A DNA stretch of 64,000 bases, from contig JAFYGB010000010.1 in assembly GCA_017543445.1 (NCBI GenBank), positions 1 to 64,000 on the forward strand. The letters are read 5' to 3'. The position numbers and the translations under genes are program-made. Numbering within the stretch: position 1 is the first letter of the stretch; every line of letters starts with the position of its first letter. Positions 18,583 to 27,392 of this stretch are shown here, in pieces. The stretch is from Lachnospiraceae bacterium (GTDB taxonomy: Bacteria > Bacillota > Clostridia > Lachnospirales > Lachnospiraceae). The notes below the pieces were generated by a model, which saw nothing but the letters and a program-made list of their open reading frames with translations, did no database searches and was not told the origin of the DNA.

Positions 18583-20244
18583 ATGGCAGTTGTTGAAGAA
18601 TATTATGATGTGGTCGTAGTCGGAGCCGGACATGCGGGCTGCGAAGCAGCATTGGCCGCGGCCAGACTCGGTCTTTCGACCATCGTTTTTACCGTGAGTA
18701 TCGACAGTATCGCGCTCATGCCCTGCAACCCGAACGTCGGCGGCAGTTCGAAGGGACACATCGTCCGCGAAGTAGACGCTTTGGGCGGCGAAATGGGTAA
18801 AAATATCGACAAAACGTTCATTCAGTCGAAGATGCTGAATGAATCCAAGGGGCCGGCGGTGCACTCGTTGCGCGCGCAGGCCGATAAAAAGATGTACTCG
18901 CAGGCCATGCGTGAGACCATGGAGCATACGGAGAACCTGACCATCCGTCAGGCGGAAGCAGCCGAACTGATCGTCGAGGACGGGCGGCTGACAGGTATCC
19001 GCACGGTCTCCGGCGCGATCTACCACTGCAAGGCGGCCGTCCTGTGTACGGGAACGTATCTGAAGGCACGCTGTATTTACGGCGACGTAAGTAATCCGAC
19101 CGGACCGAACGGTCTGCAGGCGGCAAATCATCTCACCGCGTCGCTGATCGAGCATGGGATCCTCGTGCGTCGTTTTAAGACCGGTACGCCGGCGCGTGTC
19201 GACGGGCGCACCATCGACTATTCAAAGATGGCGGAGCAGTTCGGCGATAAGGTCGTGGTGCCGTTTTCATTTTCCACGGACCCCGCGAGCGTGCAGAAGG
19301 AGCAGGTTTCCTGCTGGCTGACCTACACAAACGAAGAAACCCATAAGATCATTCGGGACAATATCGACCGTTCGCCTTTGTTTACAGGCGTGATCGAGGG
19401 AACCGGGCCACGCTACTGCCCTTCCATCGAGGATAAAGTTGTAAAATTCCCAGATAAGGAGCGCCACCAGGTGTTCATCGAACCGGAAGGCTTATATACC
19501 ACAGAAATGTATCTGGGCGGCATGTCCAGTTCACTGCCCGAGGACGTGCAGTACGCGATGTACCGCACCGTTCCGGGTCTGGAGAACGTGAAGATCGTGC
19601 GGAACGCTTATGCGATCGAGTACGATTGCATCGACCCGCACCAGTTGAAGCATTCACTGGAGTTTAAGGAGATCTCGGGCCTGTTTTCGGCCGGCCAGAT
19701 CAACGGTAGCTCCGGTTACGAGGAGGCGGCCGGCCAGGGCATCATCGCCGGTATGAACGCTGCCCTCTTCTGTCTGGGTAAGGATCCCGTGATCCTGGAC
19801 CGTTCGCAGGCCTACATCGGCGTGCTGATCGATGATCTGGTAACGAAAGAGACCACGGAACCGTACCGCATGATGACTTCCCGCGCGGAGTACCGTTTGG
19901 TGCTTCGCCAGGACAATGCGGACCTGCGCCTGCGCGGCATTGGCCACGACGCGGGACTGGTCAGCGATGAAGATTACGAGAAGATGCTTTCGAAGAAGGA
20001 AAGCATTGACCGCGAGGTAAACCGTCTGAAGACGACGATCCTCGGGGGTAATGAAACGGTCAATGCGTTCATGGTGAAGCATGGAAGTACGGCGCTGAAC
20101 AATGGTACTTCGCTGGCCGAAATGATGAAGCGTCCGGAGCTCGATTACGAGATCCTCGCTGAGATCGATCCGGAGCGGCCCGACCTTCCTGCAGATGTCG
20201 TGGAGCAGGTCTGCATCCAGATCAAATACGAGGGATATATTTGA
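18583..20244 (+). CDS. mnmG: MnmG (GidA), main part, frame ends early
   Basis: The FAD-binding tRNA-uridine 5-carboxymethylaminomethyl modification subunit that works with MnmE. The nucleotide-binding motif [13 protein letters not shown] is at the N-terminus and [16 protein letters not shown] near residue 370. Its 553 residues are about 70 short of the usual length and stop right after the conserved QIKYEGYI. The missing C-terminal helical domain is encoded directly downstream in another frame (20,241-20,450). A missing base in the T run at 20,240-20,243, a real deletion or a sequencing error, would restore one protein; two coupled polypeptides are the alternative. Confidence 0.93.
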   Translation: MAVVEEYYDVVVVGAGHAGCEAALAAARLGLSTIVFTVSIDSIALMPCNPNVGGSSKGHIVREVDALGGEMGKNIDKTFIQSKMLNESKGPAVHSLRAQADKKMYSQAMRETMEHTENLTIRQAEAAELIVEDGRLTGIRTVSGAIYHCKAAVLCTGTYLKARCIYGDVSNPTGPNGLQAANHLTASLIEHGILVRRFKTGTPARVDGRTIDYSKMAEQFGDKVVVPFSFSTDPASVQKEQVSCWLTYTNEETHKIIRDNIDRSPLFTGVIEGTGPRYCPSIEDKVVKFPDKERHQVFIEPEGLYTTEMYLGGMSSSLPEDVQYAMYRTVPGLENVKIVRNAYAIEYDCIDPHQLKHSLEFKEISGLFSAGQINGSSGYEEAAGQGIIAGMNAALFCLGKDPVILDRSQAYIGVLIDDLVTKETTEPYRMMTSRAEYRLVLRQDNADLRLRGIGHDAGLVSDEDYEKMLSKKESIDREVNRLKTTILGGNETVNAFMVKHGSTALNNGTSLAEMMKRPELDYEILAEIDPERPDLPADVVEQVCIQIKYEGYI

Positions 20245-20450
20245 AGCAGGAGAAGCAGATCGAAAGCTTCAAACGACTGGAAAATAAGAAACTCTCGCCG
20301 AATTTCGATTATTCGACGATCAAGGGATTGCGTAAGGAAGCGATCCAGAAACTAAATAAGATCAAACCCGCGTCGATCGGTCAGGCCGGACGTATCTCCG
20401 GCGTGTCGCCCGCGGATATCCAGGTACTTCTGGTAGCATTGAAGGCCTGA
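20241..20450 (+). CDS. mnmG: MnmG C-terminal domain in a shifted frame
   Basis: The frame encodes 69 residues matching the C-terminal helical domain of Mnm[15 protein letters not shown], then [21 protein letters not shown]. In intact MnmG this follows YEGYI directly. The candidate TTG start overlaps the upstream TGA stop as TTGA, so coupled translation is formally possible. The C-terminal domain contacts MnmE and tRNA in the family, so losing it would be expected to harm the enzyme. No internal ribosome site is convincing, apart from a purine-rich stretch. Confidence 0.75.
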   Translation: MKQEKQIESFKRLENKKLSPNFDYSTIKGLRKEAIQKLNKIKPASIGQAGRISGVSPADIQVLLVALKA

Positions 20451-20477
20451 TTTAGGGGAACCAGAAAGGAAGAGATT

Positions 20478-21302
20478 ATGCAAGTGAACATGATGGGCCT
20501 GCGGCACCGGCATTTTCCGCCGTTTCGCATCGACCGTCCGAATGGTAGTGGCGATTATCTGCTTGTATATACATATACAGACGCCAGAATCATTCTCGAT
20601 GGTGTGGAACAACCGTTCCCGAAGAACACACTGATCATATTCCCGAAGGGTGCTCCGCAGATGTACTACTCTCTTCCGGATGGTTATGTGAATGATTACA
20701 TTCACTTCTCTCTTGCAGAGGGTGAGGCTCTCGACCGACCGCCATATAATCTTCCGCTAAACCGCATGATCGCGTTCCCGGCGGAGCAGAAAGTCGATAT
20801 GCTGATGCATCAGATCTTCTTCGAAGATATCTCCACATCCCGACATAAGAAGCTTACGACGGACTACCTTCTGAAGGCACTTCTTTTGTGTATATCAGAT
20901 ATAATTTCTGTCATTAACCAGGAGACACATATCGCGGGGTATTATTCCGAATTGCAAAACCTCCGTTCCTCGATCTACTCGAGTCCCTCGGAGGACTGGA
21001 CCGTTCCGAAGCTCGCACAACAGGTGGGACTGAGTATCTCCTACTTTCAGAAACTCTACCACGACATGTTTGGAATTTCGTGTTATAACGATGTTATCTT
21101 AAGTAAGATCAACTATGCGAAAACCCAGCTGGCGTCTACGAATTACAGCATTCGCACGATTGCTGCGAACTGTGGATATGATAATGACGTTCACTTTATG
21201 CGCCAGTTCAAACAATGCACGGGAGAGACACCGACCGGGTTTAGAAAGCGCTTGTTTCAGATAGAGACGACCTATGAAAACGAGGTAATAAATGACCGAT
21301 AA
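20478..21302 (+). CDS. AraC family transcriptional regulator
   Basis: A 274-residue regulator. The N-terminal half is beta-rich and cupin-like, probably sensing a small molecule. The C-terminal 100 residues have two helix-turn-helix units of the AraC type (VPKLAQQVGLSISYFQKLYHD, and IRTIAANCGYDNDVHFMRQFK followed by GETPTGFRK). It sits between mnmG and rsmG and overlaps the rsmG start by 11 bases, an insertion into a normally compact series. The ligand and targets are unknown; carbohydrate response is a common role in the family. Confidence 0.9.
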   Translation: MQVNMMGLRHRHFPPFRIDRPNGSGDYLLVYTYTDARIILDGVEQPFPKNTLIIFPKGAPQMYYSLPDGYVNDYIHFSLAEGEALDRPPYNLPLNRMIAFPAEQKVDMLMHQIFFEDISTSRHKKLTTDYLLKALLLCISDIISVINQETHIAGYYSELQNLRSSIYSSPSEDWTVPKLAQQVGLSISYFQKLYHDMFGISCYNDVILSKINYAKTQLASTNYSIRTIAANCGYDNDVHFMRQFKQCTGETPTGFRKRLFQIETTYENEVINDR

Positions 21303-22008
21303 CGAAAAATATATTAAAGAACAATTTGCAAAAGCAAACTTATATCCTGACGAAATTGCACTCTCTCGTCTGGTGATGTTTTATCATCTTCTCGTTGAGA
21401 AAAATAAGGTCATGAACCTGACCGGTATTACCGAGTTTGATGAAGTGGTTCAAAAGCATTTTCTGGACAGCGTTTACGGTTTGGATGAATATATGGAGGA
21501 AGCGGAGAAGATCTTGGATCTCGGTACCGGGGCCGGTTTTCCTGGCATGCCCCTGAAAATACTCTATCCAGAGAAACCATTCGTTCTTATGGACTCTTTA
21601 AAGAAACGATTGAATTTCCTCGAAGAAGTACGCGTGGCTTTAAAATTGGATAAGCTCACATTCGAGCATGGTCGTGCGGAAGATCTTGGACATGATAAAC
21701 GGTATCGAGAGTCATTTGATCTCGTACTCTCCCGCGCTGTAGCGAAATTATCAACACTCTCGGAGCTTTGTCTTCCTTTTGTTAAAGTCGGTGGTTATTT
21801 CATCTCTTTTAAGTCCGGAAATATTGAGGAAGAACTAGAGCAGGCTGCGAATGCAATTAAGGCGCTGGGTGGAACGGTTGAGGATGTAAACAAGTTTATG
21901 CTCCCGGACAGTGACATCAGCCGCAGTTTGATCATCATACGAAAAGCAAAGCCTACAAAGAAGCAGTATCCCAGAAAAGCAGGAACGCCGCTTAAATCGC
22001 CGCTTTAA
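21292..22008 (+). CDS. rsmG: 16S rRNA (guanine-527-N7) methyltransferase RsmG
   Basis: A 238-residue class I methyltransferase formerly called GidB. The SAM motif is ILDLGTGAGFPGMPLKI near residue 80. N-terminal HFLDSVYGL and the RAVAKLSTLSEL motif fit the family. Its product methylates G527 of 16S rRNA, a position tied to streptomycin response. The parS cluster follows. Confidence 0.94.
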   Translation: MTDNEKYIKEQFAKANLYPDEIALSRLVMFYHLLVEKNKVMNLTGITEFDEVVQKHFLDSVYGLDEYMEEAEKILDLGTGAGFPGMPLKILYPEKPFVLMDSLKKRLNFLEEVRVALKLDKLTFEHGRAEDLGHDKRYRESFDLVLSRAVAKLSTLSELCLPFVKVGGYFISFKSGNIEEELEQAANAIKALGGTVEDVNKFMLPDSDISRSLIIIRKAKPTKKQYPRKAGTPLKSPL

Positions 22009-22061
22009 ACTTATACAGTGTTAAATCTAATTGTGTTCCACGAGGATCATCTTAGAAGTGA

Positions 22062-22077
22062 TGTTCCACGTGGAACA
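22062..22077. promoter_or_regulatory. parS: parS site 1
   Basis: TGTTCCACGTGGAACA, a perfect 16-bp palindrome that fits the Bacillota parS consensus TGTTNCACGTGNAACA, bound by ParB. A degenerate copy with two mismatches lies at 22,034-22,049. Confidence 0.95.
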
Positions 22078-22144
22078 TTTTTAGTACTTTTGATATCAAT
22101 TTTGATAATAAGGGTTCATTGTGGTTCGATTTATTAAATTCCGA

Positions 22145-22160
22145 TGTTCCACGTGGAACA
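22145..22160. promoter_or_regulatory. parS: parS site 2
   Basis: A second perfect copy of the same palindrome, 83 bases from the first. Confidence 0.95.
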
Positions 22161-22215
22161 TCGTGTGATTAACCGCTTTTATAGCGGAATACGTAAGAAA
22201 TCTCGCGTTTGGTAA

Positions 22216-22231
22216 TGTTCCACGTGGAACA
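22216..22231. promoter_or_regulatory. parS: parS site 3
   Basis: A third perfect copy, 71 bases from the second. All lie in the 343-bp gene-free stretch before parA. Confidence 0.95.
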
Positions 22232-22277
22232 TTCACATATTGTAGAACGAAAAAAGGTGGAAATGAGAGTCCAAACA

Positions 22278-22286
22278 TGTTATAAT
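22278..22286 (+). promoter_or_regulatory. Extended -10 promoter of parA
   Basis: TGTTATAAT with TATAAT at 22,281-22,286, about 65 bases before the parA ATG. It lies 46 bases after parS site 3, so bound ParB could affect transcription. Confidence 0.55.
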
Positions 22287-22351
22287 GATATTCGTAGAAA
22301 CGGAACACTGAAAAGTCAGTGAGTAGACATTGATATATAATTGGAGAAACT

Positions 22352-23119
22352 ATGAGCAGAGTTATAGGAATTGCAAACCAAAAAGGTGGCGTCGGAAAGA
22401 CGACGACCGCGATCAATCTTTCTGCATGCCTAGCTGAAAAGGGAAAGAAGGTCCTTATGATCGACCTGGATCCCCAGGGAAATGCGACCAGCGGTTTCGG
22501 TTTGGAGCGAGATAAGATCGAGAATACGGTTTATGAGCTTTTGATCTCGGATGATCTGACCATTAAGGATTGTCTTCAGAAGGATGTTTTTGAGAACATT
22601 GACATCCTTCCGTCGAATGTTAATCTTTCCGGAGCCGAGATCGAATTGATCGGTATAAAGCGGAAAGAATTCATTCTTAAGAAGAAGTTGGAGCCGGTTC
22701 GTGACGATTATGACTTTATAATCATCGATTGCCCGCCTTCGCTGAATATGCTGACGGTCAATGCATTGACCACGGCGGACTCGGTTTTGGTACCGATCCA
22801 GTGTGAATATTATGCTTTGGAGGGCTTGAGCCTGCTTTTGCATACGATTTCGCTGGTCAAGAAGCGTTTGAATGCTTCTTTGGAAGTGGAGGGCGTCGTT
22901 TTCACGATGTACGACTCGAGAACCAACCTATCGCTTCAGGTCGTAGAGAATGTAAAGGATAACCTTAAGCAGAATGTTTATAAGACCATCATTCCGAGAA
23001 ATGTACGGTTGGCCGAAGCTCCGAGCCATGGACTTCCGATCAATAAGTATGATCCGAAGTCGGCAGGTGCCGAAGGATATCGGTCATTGGCCCAGGAAGT
23101 GATCGACCGTAAATTCTAA
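22352..23119 (+). CDS. parA: Chromosome partitioning ATPase ParA (Soj)
   Basis: A 255-residue ParA/MinD-type ATPase with the deviant Walker A KGGVGKTTTAINL near residue 10, ATPase motif IIDCPPSLN near 130 and an IPRNVRLAEAPSHG stretch near the end. It works with ParB and parS in chromosome segregation and in control of DnaA. ParB follows 57 bases later. Confidence 0.96.
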   Translation: MSRVIGIANQKGGVGKTTTAINLSACLAEKGKKVLMIDLDPQGNATSGFGLERDKIENTVYELLISDDLTIKDCLQKDVFENIDILPSNVNLSGAEIELIGIKRKEFILKKKLEPVRDDYDFIIIDCPPSLNMLTVNALTTADSVLVPIQCEYYALEGLSLLLHTISLVKKRLNASLEVEGVVFTMYDSRTNLSLQVVENVKDNLKQNVYKTIIPRNVRLAEAPSHGLPINKYDPKSAGAEGYRSLAQEVIDRKF

Positions 23120-23176
23120 TAGTAAGAAGAACAATATTTAAACGATTAAGCAACTTATTAAGAAAAGGAGAAGCCC

Positions 23177-24130
23177 ATGGCGATCAAGAGAGGTGGACTC
23201 GGGAAGGGTCTGGATAGTTTGATTTCGATGTCGGATGATTTTGAGCCGGCATCGAAGAAAGAAGATAAGAAGAGTGGAACTTCGGAGAAGCCGAAGGAAG
23301 TCATCAAAGAGGTGGTTAAAGAGGTCGTGAAGGAAGTAAAGGTCCACGAGCCTCTGATGGTGAAACTGCGCGAGATCGAGCCGAACCGCGAGCAGCCCCG
23401 TAAGGAGTTTGATAAGGAAAGCCTGGAAGAGCTGAAGGACTCGATCCTCCAGTATGGTGTTCTGCAGCCACTCGTAGTCGTTCGTAAAGGGAAGTACTAT
23501 GAGATCGTTGCCGGTGAGCGTCGTTGGCGTGCTGCAAAGCTGGCAGGACTGAAGGAGGTTCCGGTCATCATCAAGGAACTGAATGAGCGCGAGATCTCGG
23601 AAGTATCGTTAATAGAAAATATTCAGCGCGAAGACCTGAACTCGATCGAAGAGGCGATGGCATTTCGTCAGCTGCTCGATACATACAACCTTAAACAGGA
23701 GGATGTTGCGGCGAAAGTCGGAAAGAGTCGTACTTATATCACGAACTCGGTTCGCTTGCTGAGATTGCCCGAAGTGGTAAGAACGTTCGTTGCTAACGGG
23801 GAACTGTCGGCCGGTCACGCGAAGGTTTTGCTCGGGGTAGAAGACGCTGCGGTTATGGAGAAAATTGCCCGGGAGATCGTGGATCGGAAACTGAGCGTTC
23901 GCGATACCGAAAAGCTCGTGAAAGCAGCGCTTAACCCGCGTCCGGAGAAGGCACCCGTTAAATTAGATTATGAAGAGCATTTTGCGCTCCTTCAGGATAA
24001 ACTTACGAATCGGATGGGTACGAAAGTCGAGATCAAGCGGAAGAACAACAAGGCCGGAAAGATCGAGATCGCGTATTTCTCCAACGAAGAACTGGAACGT
24101 ATTCTGGACATCATCGGACTCACCGAGTAG
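23177..24130 (+). CDS. parB: Chromosome partitioning protein ParB (Spo0J)
   Basis: A 317-residue ParB CTP-switch clamp protein. The N-terminal CTPase domain has the box GERRWRAAKLAG near residue 115, followed by ENIQREDLN, a helix-turn-helix (AAKVGKSRTYITNSVRLLRLP) and a C-terminal dimer domain. A Lys/Glu-rich linker (about 20-56) precedes the core. It should load at the three parS sites upstream. AAGGAG precedes the ATG. Confidence 0.96.
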   Translation: MAIKRGGLGKGLDSLISMSDDFEPASKKEDKKSGTSEKPKEVIKEVVKEVVKEVKVHEPLMVKLREIEPNREQPRKEFDKESLEELKDSILQYGVLQPLVVVRKGKYYEIVAGERRWRAAKLAGLKEVPVIIKELNEREISEVSLIENIQREDLNSIEEAMAFRQLLDTYNLKQEDVAAKVGKSRTYITNSVRLLRLPEVVRTFVANGELSAGHAKVLLGVEDAAVMEKIAREIVDRKLSVRDTEKLVKAALNPRPEKAPVKLDYEEHFALLQDKLTNRMGTKVEIKRKNNKAGKIEIAYFSNEELERILDIIGLTE

Positions 24131-24145
24131 GAAAGGAAGACAGAC

Positions 24146-24652
24146 ATGGATTCGAAATTGTTTCATCTCGGGTTCGACCCGATATTCCTGATCATCGTCA
24201 TCGGTGTGTTTGCCGTGGCGGCGCTGGTCGTCGGTCTCATCGTGCTGTGGAAGAGCGTGAAGATCTGGAAGCGCTACGACCGCTTTATGCGTGGGCGTGA
24301 TACACAGTCGCTGGAGGAAGTCATTCACCAGCTTCTGGCGAATGTTGAAATGCTGATGGATCGTCAGGAAAACATCATCAAATCCGTGGAGAAACTGACC
24401 ACGGAGCATAATAATTCATTCAAAAAACACGCGCTGCTGAAATACAACGCGTTTAAAGAGGTCGGCGGTAAGCTTAGTTTTTCATTGGCCATGCTCACGG
24501 AGGACAATGATGGATTCATCCTCACGTGTATGCACGCGAACGGCCCGAGTTATACCTACTTAAAAGAGATCCTCGGCGGCGAGTCCTACGTCGGACTGTC
24601 CACCGAGGAACAGCAGGTGCTGGATGAAGCACTTCATTTTGAAGCACTGTAG
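24146..24652 (+). CDS. DUF4446 family membrane-anchored protein
   Basis: A 168-residue DUF4446 protein: one N-terminal membrane segment (about residues 12-34), a coiled-coil-like stretch (about 50-90, VEMLMDRQENIIKSVEKL) and a soluble core with KYNAFKEVGGKLSFSLAMLTEDNDGF. The function is not known. The family often sits directly after parB in Clostridia, as here with a 15-base gap. Its last 19 bases overlap the convergent gene on the minus strand. Confidence 0.88.
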   Translation: MDSKLFHLGFDPIFLIIVIGVFAVAALVVGLIVLWKSVKIWKRYDRFMRGRDTQSLEEVIHQLLANVEMLMDRQENIIKSVEKLTTEHNNSFKKHALLKYNAFKEVGGKLSFSLAMLTEDNDGFILTCMHANGPSYTYLKEILGGESYVGLSTEEQQVLDEALHFEAL

Positions 24653-26541
24653 TTGAAGATCTCTTTCATGTATTTCTCCACGATCGATAAGGGCGCGGGC
24701 CCGATGTTTAAGAAGGCGTCGTGGAACTGGTATTCGTCGAAGTCGGATCCCAGGAGTTCTTCCTGTTCGGTCTTCATCCGGTCGATCTCGAGGAAACCTA
24801 GGGCGTAGGGCAGGTAACTGAACGGCAAGGTCGTCATGTTCAGGTAGAGCTGCATGAGCGTCTCGGGGTTCGAGGACGAGGTCATTCCGAAATTCAAAGC
24901 CATGAAATCGGAGTATTCTTTGAAGGACCAGCCTTCGTAGTTGAGGCCCAGATCGACCAGAGCCAGCATGTTCAGGCTCAGTTGCGAATTGATCGCCAGG
25001 AATTTCACCAACGTGCTGTCGATGCCATCGATCGCTTCGAAGGAGAGACGTTCCACGTAGGAAGCCCAGCCTTCCGCATAAGGAAGGTAGAACAGGGCTG
25101 ACCGGATCGCGGCCGGGTTTGTCGCGGAATAGTAGGTGCCTTGCAACATGTGACCCGGGTATCCTTCGTGCGCAAGCGTGGTGAACAGGCCGTTGTTGTC
25201 GATCGAACCATTATTGATGTAGATCTCGTTATGATTTTTATAGTCGTCCAGTGCCGGGATGATATAGAACGCCGGGGTGACGCTGCCTTCCATGCCTTTC
25301 GGCACGTAATGGATCCGATAGGTGCAGTCGCATAAGGACGGGAAGCGATCCGCGTAGAAATCGATCAGGTGGGATACAATGCCGGCGGGATCCTCCGAGG
25401 GCTGTTTAAAGGTCACGGCGGACATAGCCTTATCCGGAGAGAGTGCGGAGAGAGCCGAGAGTTTTGCCTGTAGAGAACTGTTGGAGGCTTTCAATGCGGC
25501 GCTGATCTCACTGAGAGTCATGTCGGTCGCCAGATAAGCTTTACTGTAGGCGGCGATGTAAGCTTCGCCACCCGGCATATTCACGGCGCCACCGATGTCT
25601 TTACAAGAGGAGCGCATACCATCGAGGGCGGAGACGAGTTTATCGTAAGCCGGGAAAAATGATTTTTCCAGCATCATCCGGTGACGTGCGCTGTAGACGG
25701 AGATCTCCACATCGGAGAAACAGCCGGCGGCATGCAGCATTTCGTCAAAGGTTTCGTTCAGATAGAAATCTTCCGGGGAGGATTCGAGAATGTCGCGAGC
25801 CTGTTTGATCACGGTGTCGAGCGCATCTTTGCTCATGAAGATGCCCAGGTCGGCACGCTTCTGTTCGTAAGCGATGATCTCGTCCATGAGTTCGGGCAAT
25901 GCAGCCATCAGCTCCAGGTAATCCTCCGCGTCCAGAGAGCGCGTGAATGTATACTCCGCGAAATAGATAGGCAGGAGCGAGTGGAGACCGCCGGAAGTGT
26001 AGAGGGGCTCCGCATAATATGCATAGGGCTCCAGGTCTGCATCGGCGCGCAAAGAGAAATTCAGGATATCGTAGACCAGTTGCTGCCTGCGTGTCAGGTC
26101 ATCATAGGTAAATGCCGATAGAGCCGCCAGCGTTTCCTCAGGGGCCAGATGGGTGCTGGCGACCGGTGAGAACGAACCGAAGGTGTTCTCGATCTCGTCG
26201 AGACCGTACTCCTCCGGACGATGCAGGAGAAAATGCAGGTTCAGTCGGCCGGTAGACCCCGCGTAGTCTTTGAAGCAGGAATCTAAAAATGCATCAAACT
26301 CGGCGCGCGTCTTTTTTTGATGTTCGGTCGTGGACGTTTCATCCGCCGTGAAGTAGGACTGTGCTTTGGAACGGCCGAGCATCTCTTCAGTGGTGACGGG
26401 TGCAGCCGTGGGTTTCGTCTGCGGTTCCTCGACCGGGATCGGCTCTTTTTTCTTGCAGGCGAAGAGGCTCGCCACAAGAAGCAGGCACATTATAAAGGAA
26501 AGTATGCGCCGTGAATAGCGGCGATCAAGAGAATAGATCAT
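24634..26541 (-). CDS. DUF885 family lipoprotein, probable metallopeptidase
   Basis: The 635-residue protein has a lipoprotein signal (LVASLFAC lipobox, cysteine near residue 29) and a DUF885 domain. The HEGYPGHMLQ motif is a metal-binding HEx-type site, placing it with extracellular metal-dependent peptidase-like enzymes of the M32/M3-like clan. The substrate is unknown. The start at 26,541 has GGAGGT seven bases upstream. A further 14 residues from an upstream TTG are in frame but lack a ribosome site. It converges on the DUF4446 gene with a 19-base overlap. Confidence 0.85.
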   Translation of the reverse strand: MIYSLDRRYSRRILSFIMCLLLVASLFACKKKEPIPVEEPQTKPTAAPVTTEEMLGRSKAQSYFTADETSTTEHQKKTRAEFDAFLDSCFKDYAGSTGRLNLHFLLHRPEEYGLDEIENTFGSFSPVASTHLAPEETLAALSAFTYDDLTRRQQLVYDILNFSLRADADLEPYAYYAEPLYTSGGLHSLLPIYFAEYTFTRSLDAEDYLELMAALPELMDEIIAYEQKRADLGIFMSKDALDTVIKQARDILESSPEDFYLNETFDEMLHAAGCFSDVEISVYSARHRMMLEKSFFPAYDKLVSALDGMRSSCKDIGGAVNMPGGEAYIAAYSKAYLATDMTLSEISAALKASNSSLQAKLSALSALSPDKAMSAVTFKQPSEDPAGIVSHLIDFYADRFPSLCDCTYRIHYVPKGMEGSVTPAFYIIPALDDYKNHNEIYINNGSIDNNGLFTTLAHEGYPGHMLQGTYYSATNPAAIRSALFYLPYAEGWASYVERLSFEAIDGIDSTLVKFLAINSQLSLNMLALVDLGLNYEGWSFKEYSDFMALNFGMTSSSNPETLMQLYLNMTTLPFSYLPYALGFLEIDRMKTEQEELLGSDFDEYQFHDAFLNIGPAPLSIVEKYMKEIFNYSASK

Positions 26542-26667
26542 TAAGGGTACCTCCGTGTTGAGTTTCCAAAATGGAAGACTCAAATCGATAAGGGGGATCA
26601 GGTTTCAATTCGGTGTTTCGTATAGATTATACTGGATAATCGGGAAATAAACAAGGGAGGACGAAAG

Positions 26668-27297
26668 ATGGAGATCGAGCGGAAATATCTGGTGGACTTA
26701 AGCGGGATCGATATCGAGGCCTATCCGTCGAAGGAGCTGGAGCAGGGCTATCTGTCGACGATCCCCGTGGTGCGCGTGCGCCGCGAGGGGGAGGAATACT
26801 ATTTGACGTATAAGAGCGGGAACGGCTTGGTTCGCGTGGAGGAAAACCTCCCGCTGACGAAGGAGAGCTACGAGCATCTGCTTGAGAAGGCGGACGGCTA
26901 CGTGATCACGAAGCGGCGGTATCGCATACCGGTGGAGGCGTTCTTCGATGAGGAAGAGCGGCAGGCCCGCGTGGATACTGTATACAAGAAGACCTGCGAG
27001 GATAGATCGCATGACGAGCCGAAGGAGGATCTCGCGGGCAATGATCTCGGAGCCGGGAGTTCGGCTGCGCAGAAGGAGTATCTGCCCGATGGAAAGACCG
27101 TGGAACTGGACGTTTTTTCCGGTGAGTTTGAAGGTGTAGTCGTGGCGGAGATCGAATTTCCCACGAAGGAAGCGGCGGATGCGTTCGTGATGCCGAAACG
27201 CTTCCGGAAAGAGGTCACATTCGACCCGAGGTATATCAACGCCGAGATGAGCAAAAACGGGCGCGCAGGCATGGGGGAAGAGACGCCGAAAGCCTGA
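26668..27297 (+). CDS. CYTH domain protein
   Basis: A 209-residue member of the CYTH/triphosphate tunnel superfamily, shown by the N-terminal MEIERKYLV (EXEXK motif) and paired basic and acidic strands (VRVRREGEEYYLTYKSG, VELDVFSGEFEGVVVAEIEF). Members hydrolyse triphosphates or inorganic polyphosphates with divalent metal; the substrate here cannot be read from sequence. A charged insertion (about residues 105-140) is poorly conserved. GGGAGG precedes the ATG. Confidence 0.85.
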   Translation: MEIERKYLVDLSGIDIEAYPSKELEQGYLSTIPVVRVRREGEEYYLTYKSGNGLVRVEENLPLTKESYEHLLEKADGYVITKRRYRIPVEAFFDEEERQARVDTVYKKTCEDRSHDEPKEDLAGNDLGAGSSAAQKEYLPDGKTVELDVFSGEFEGVVVAEIEFPTKEAADAFVMPKRFRKEVTFDPRYINAEMSKNGRAGMGEETPKA

Positions 27298-27303
27298 AAA
27301 TAC

Positions 27304-27332
27304 TTGACAATGAAGGTGCCCGGGATTACAAT
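27304..27332 (+). promoter_or_regulatory. metG promoter
   Basis: Perfect -35 TTGACA (27,304-27,309), 17-base spacer, -10 TACAAT (27,327-27,332). Confidence 0.8.
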
Positions 27333-27392
27333 AAAATTTAAGGCACTTTGGGTGCCGTGTTTTTAATGGAGACTAAGGAGGAAACACTACAC

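Noticed and set aside
22096..22416. A minus-strand frame over the parS cluster
   Set aside because: It crosses regulatory palindromes and the parA start and has no family match.
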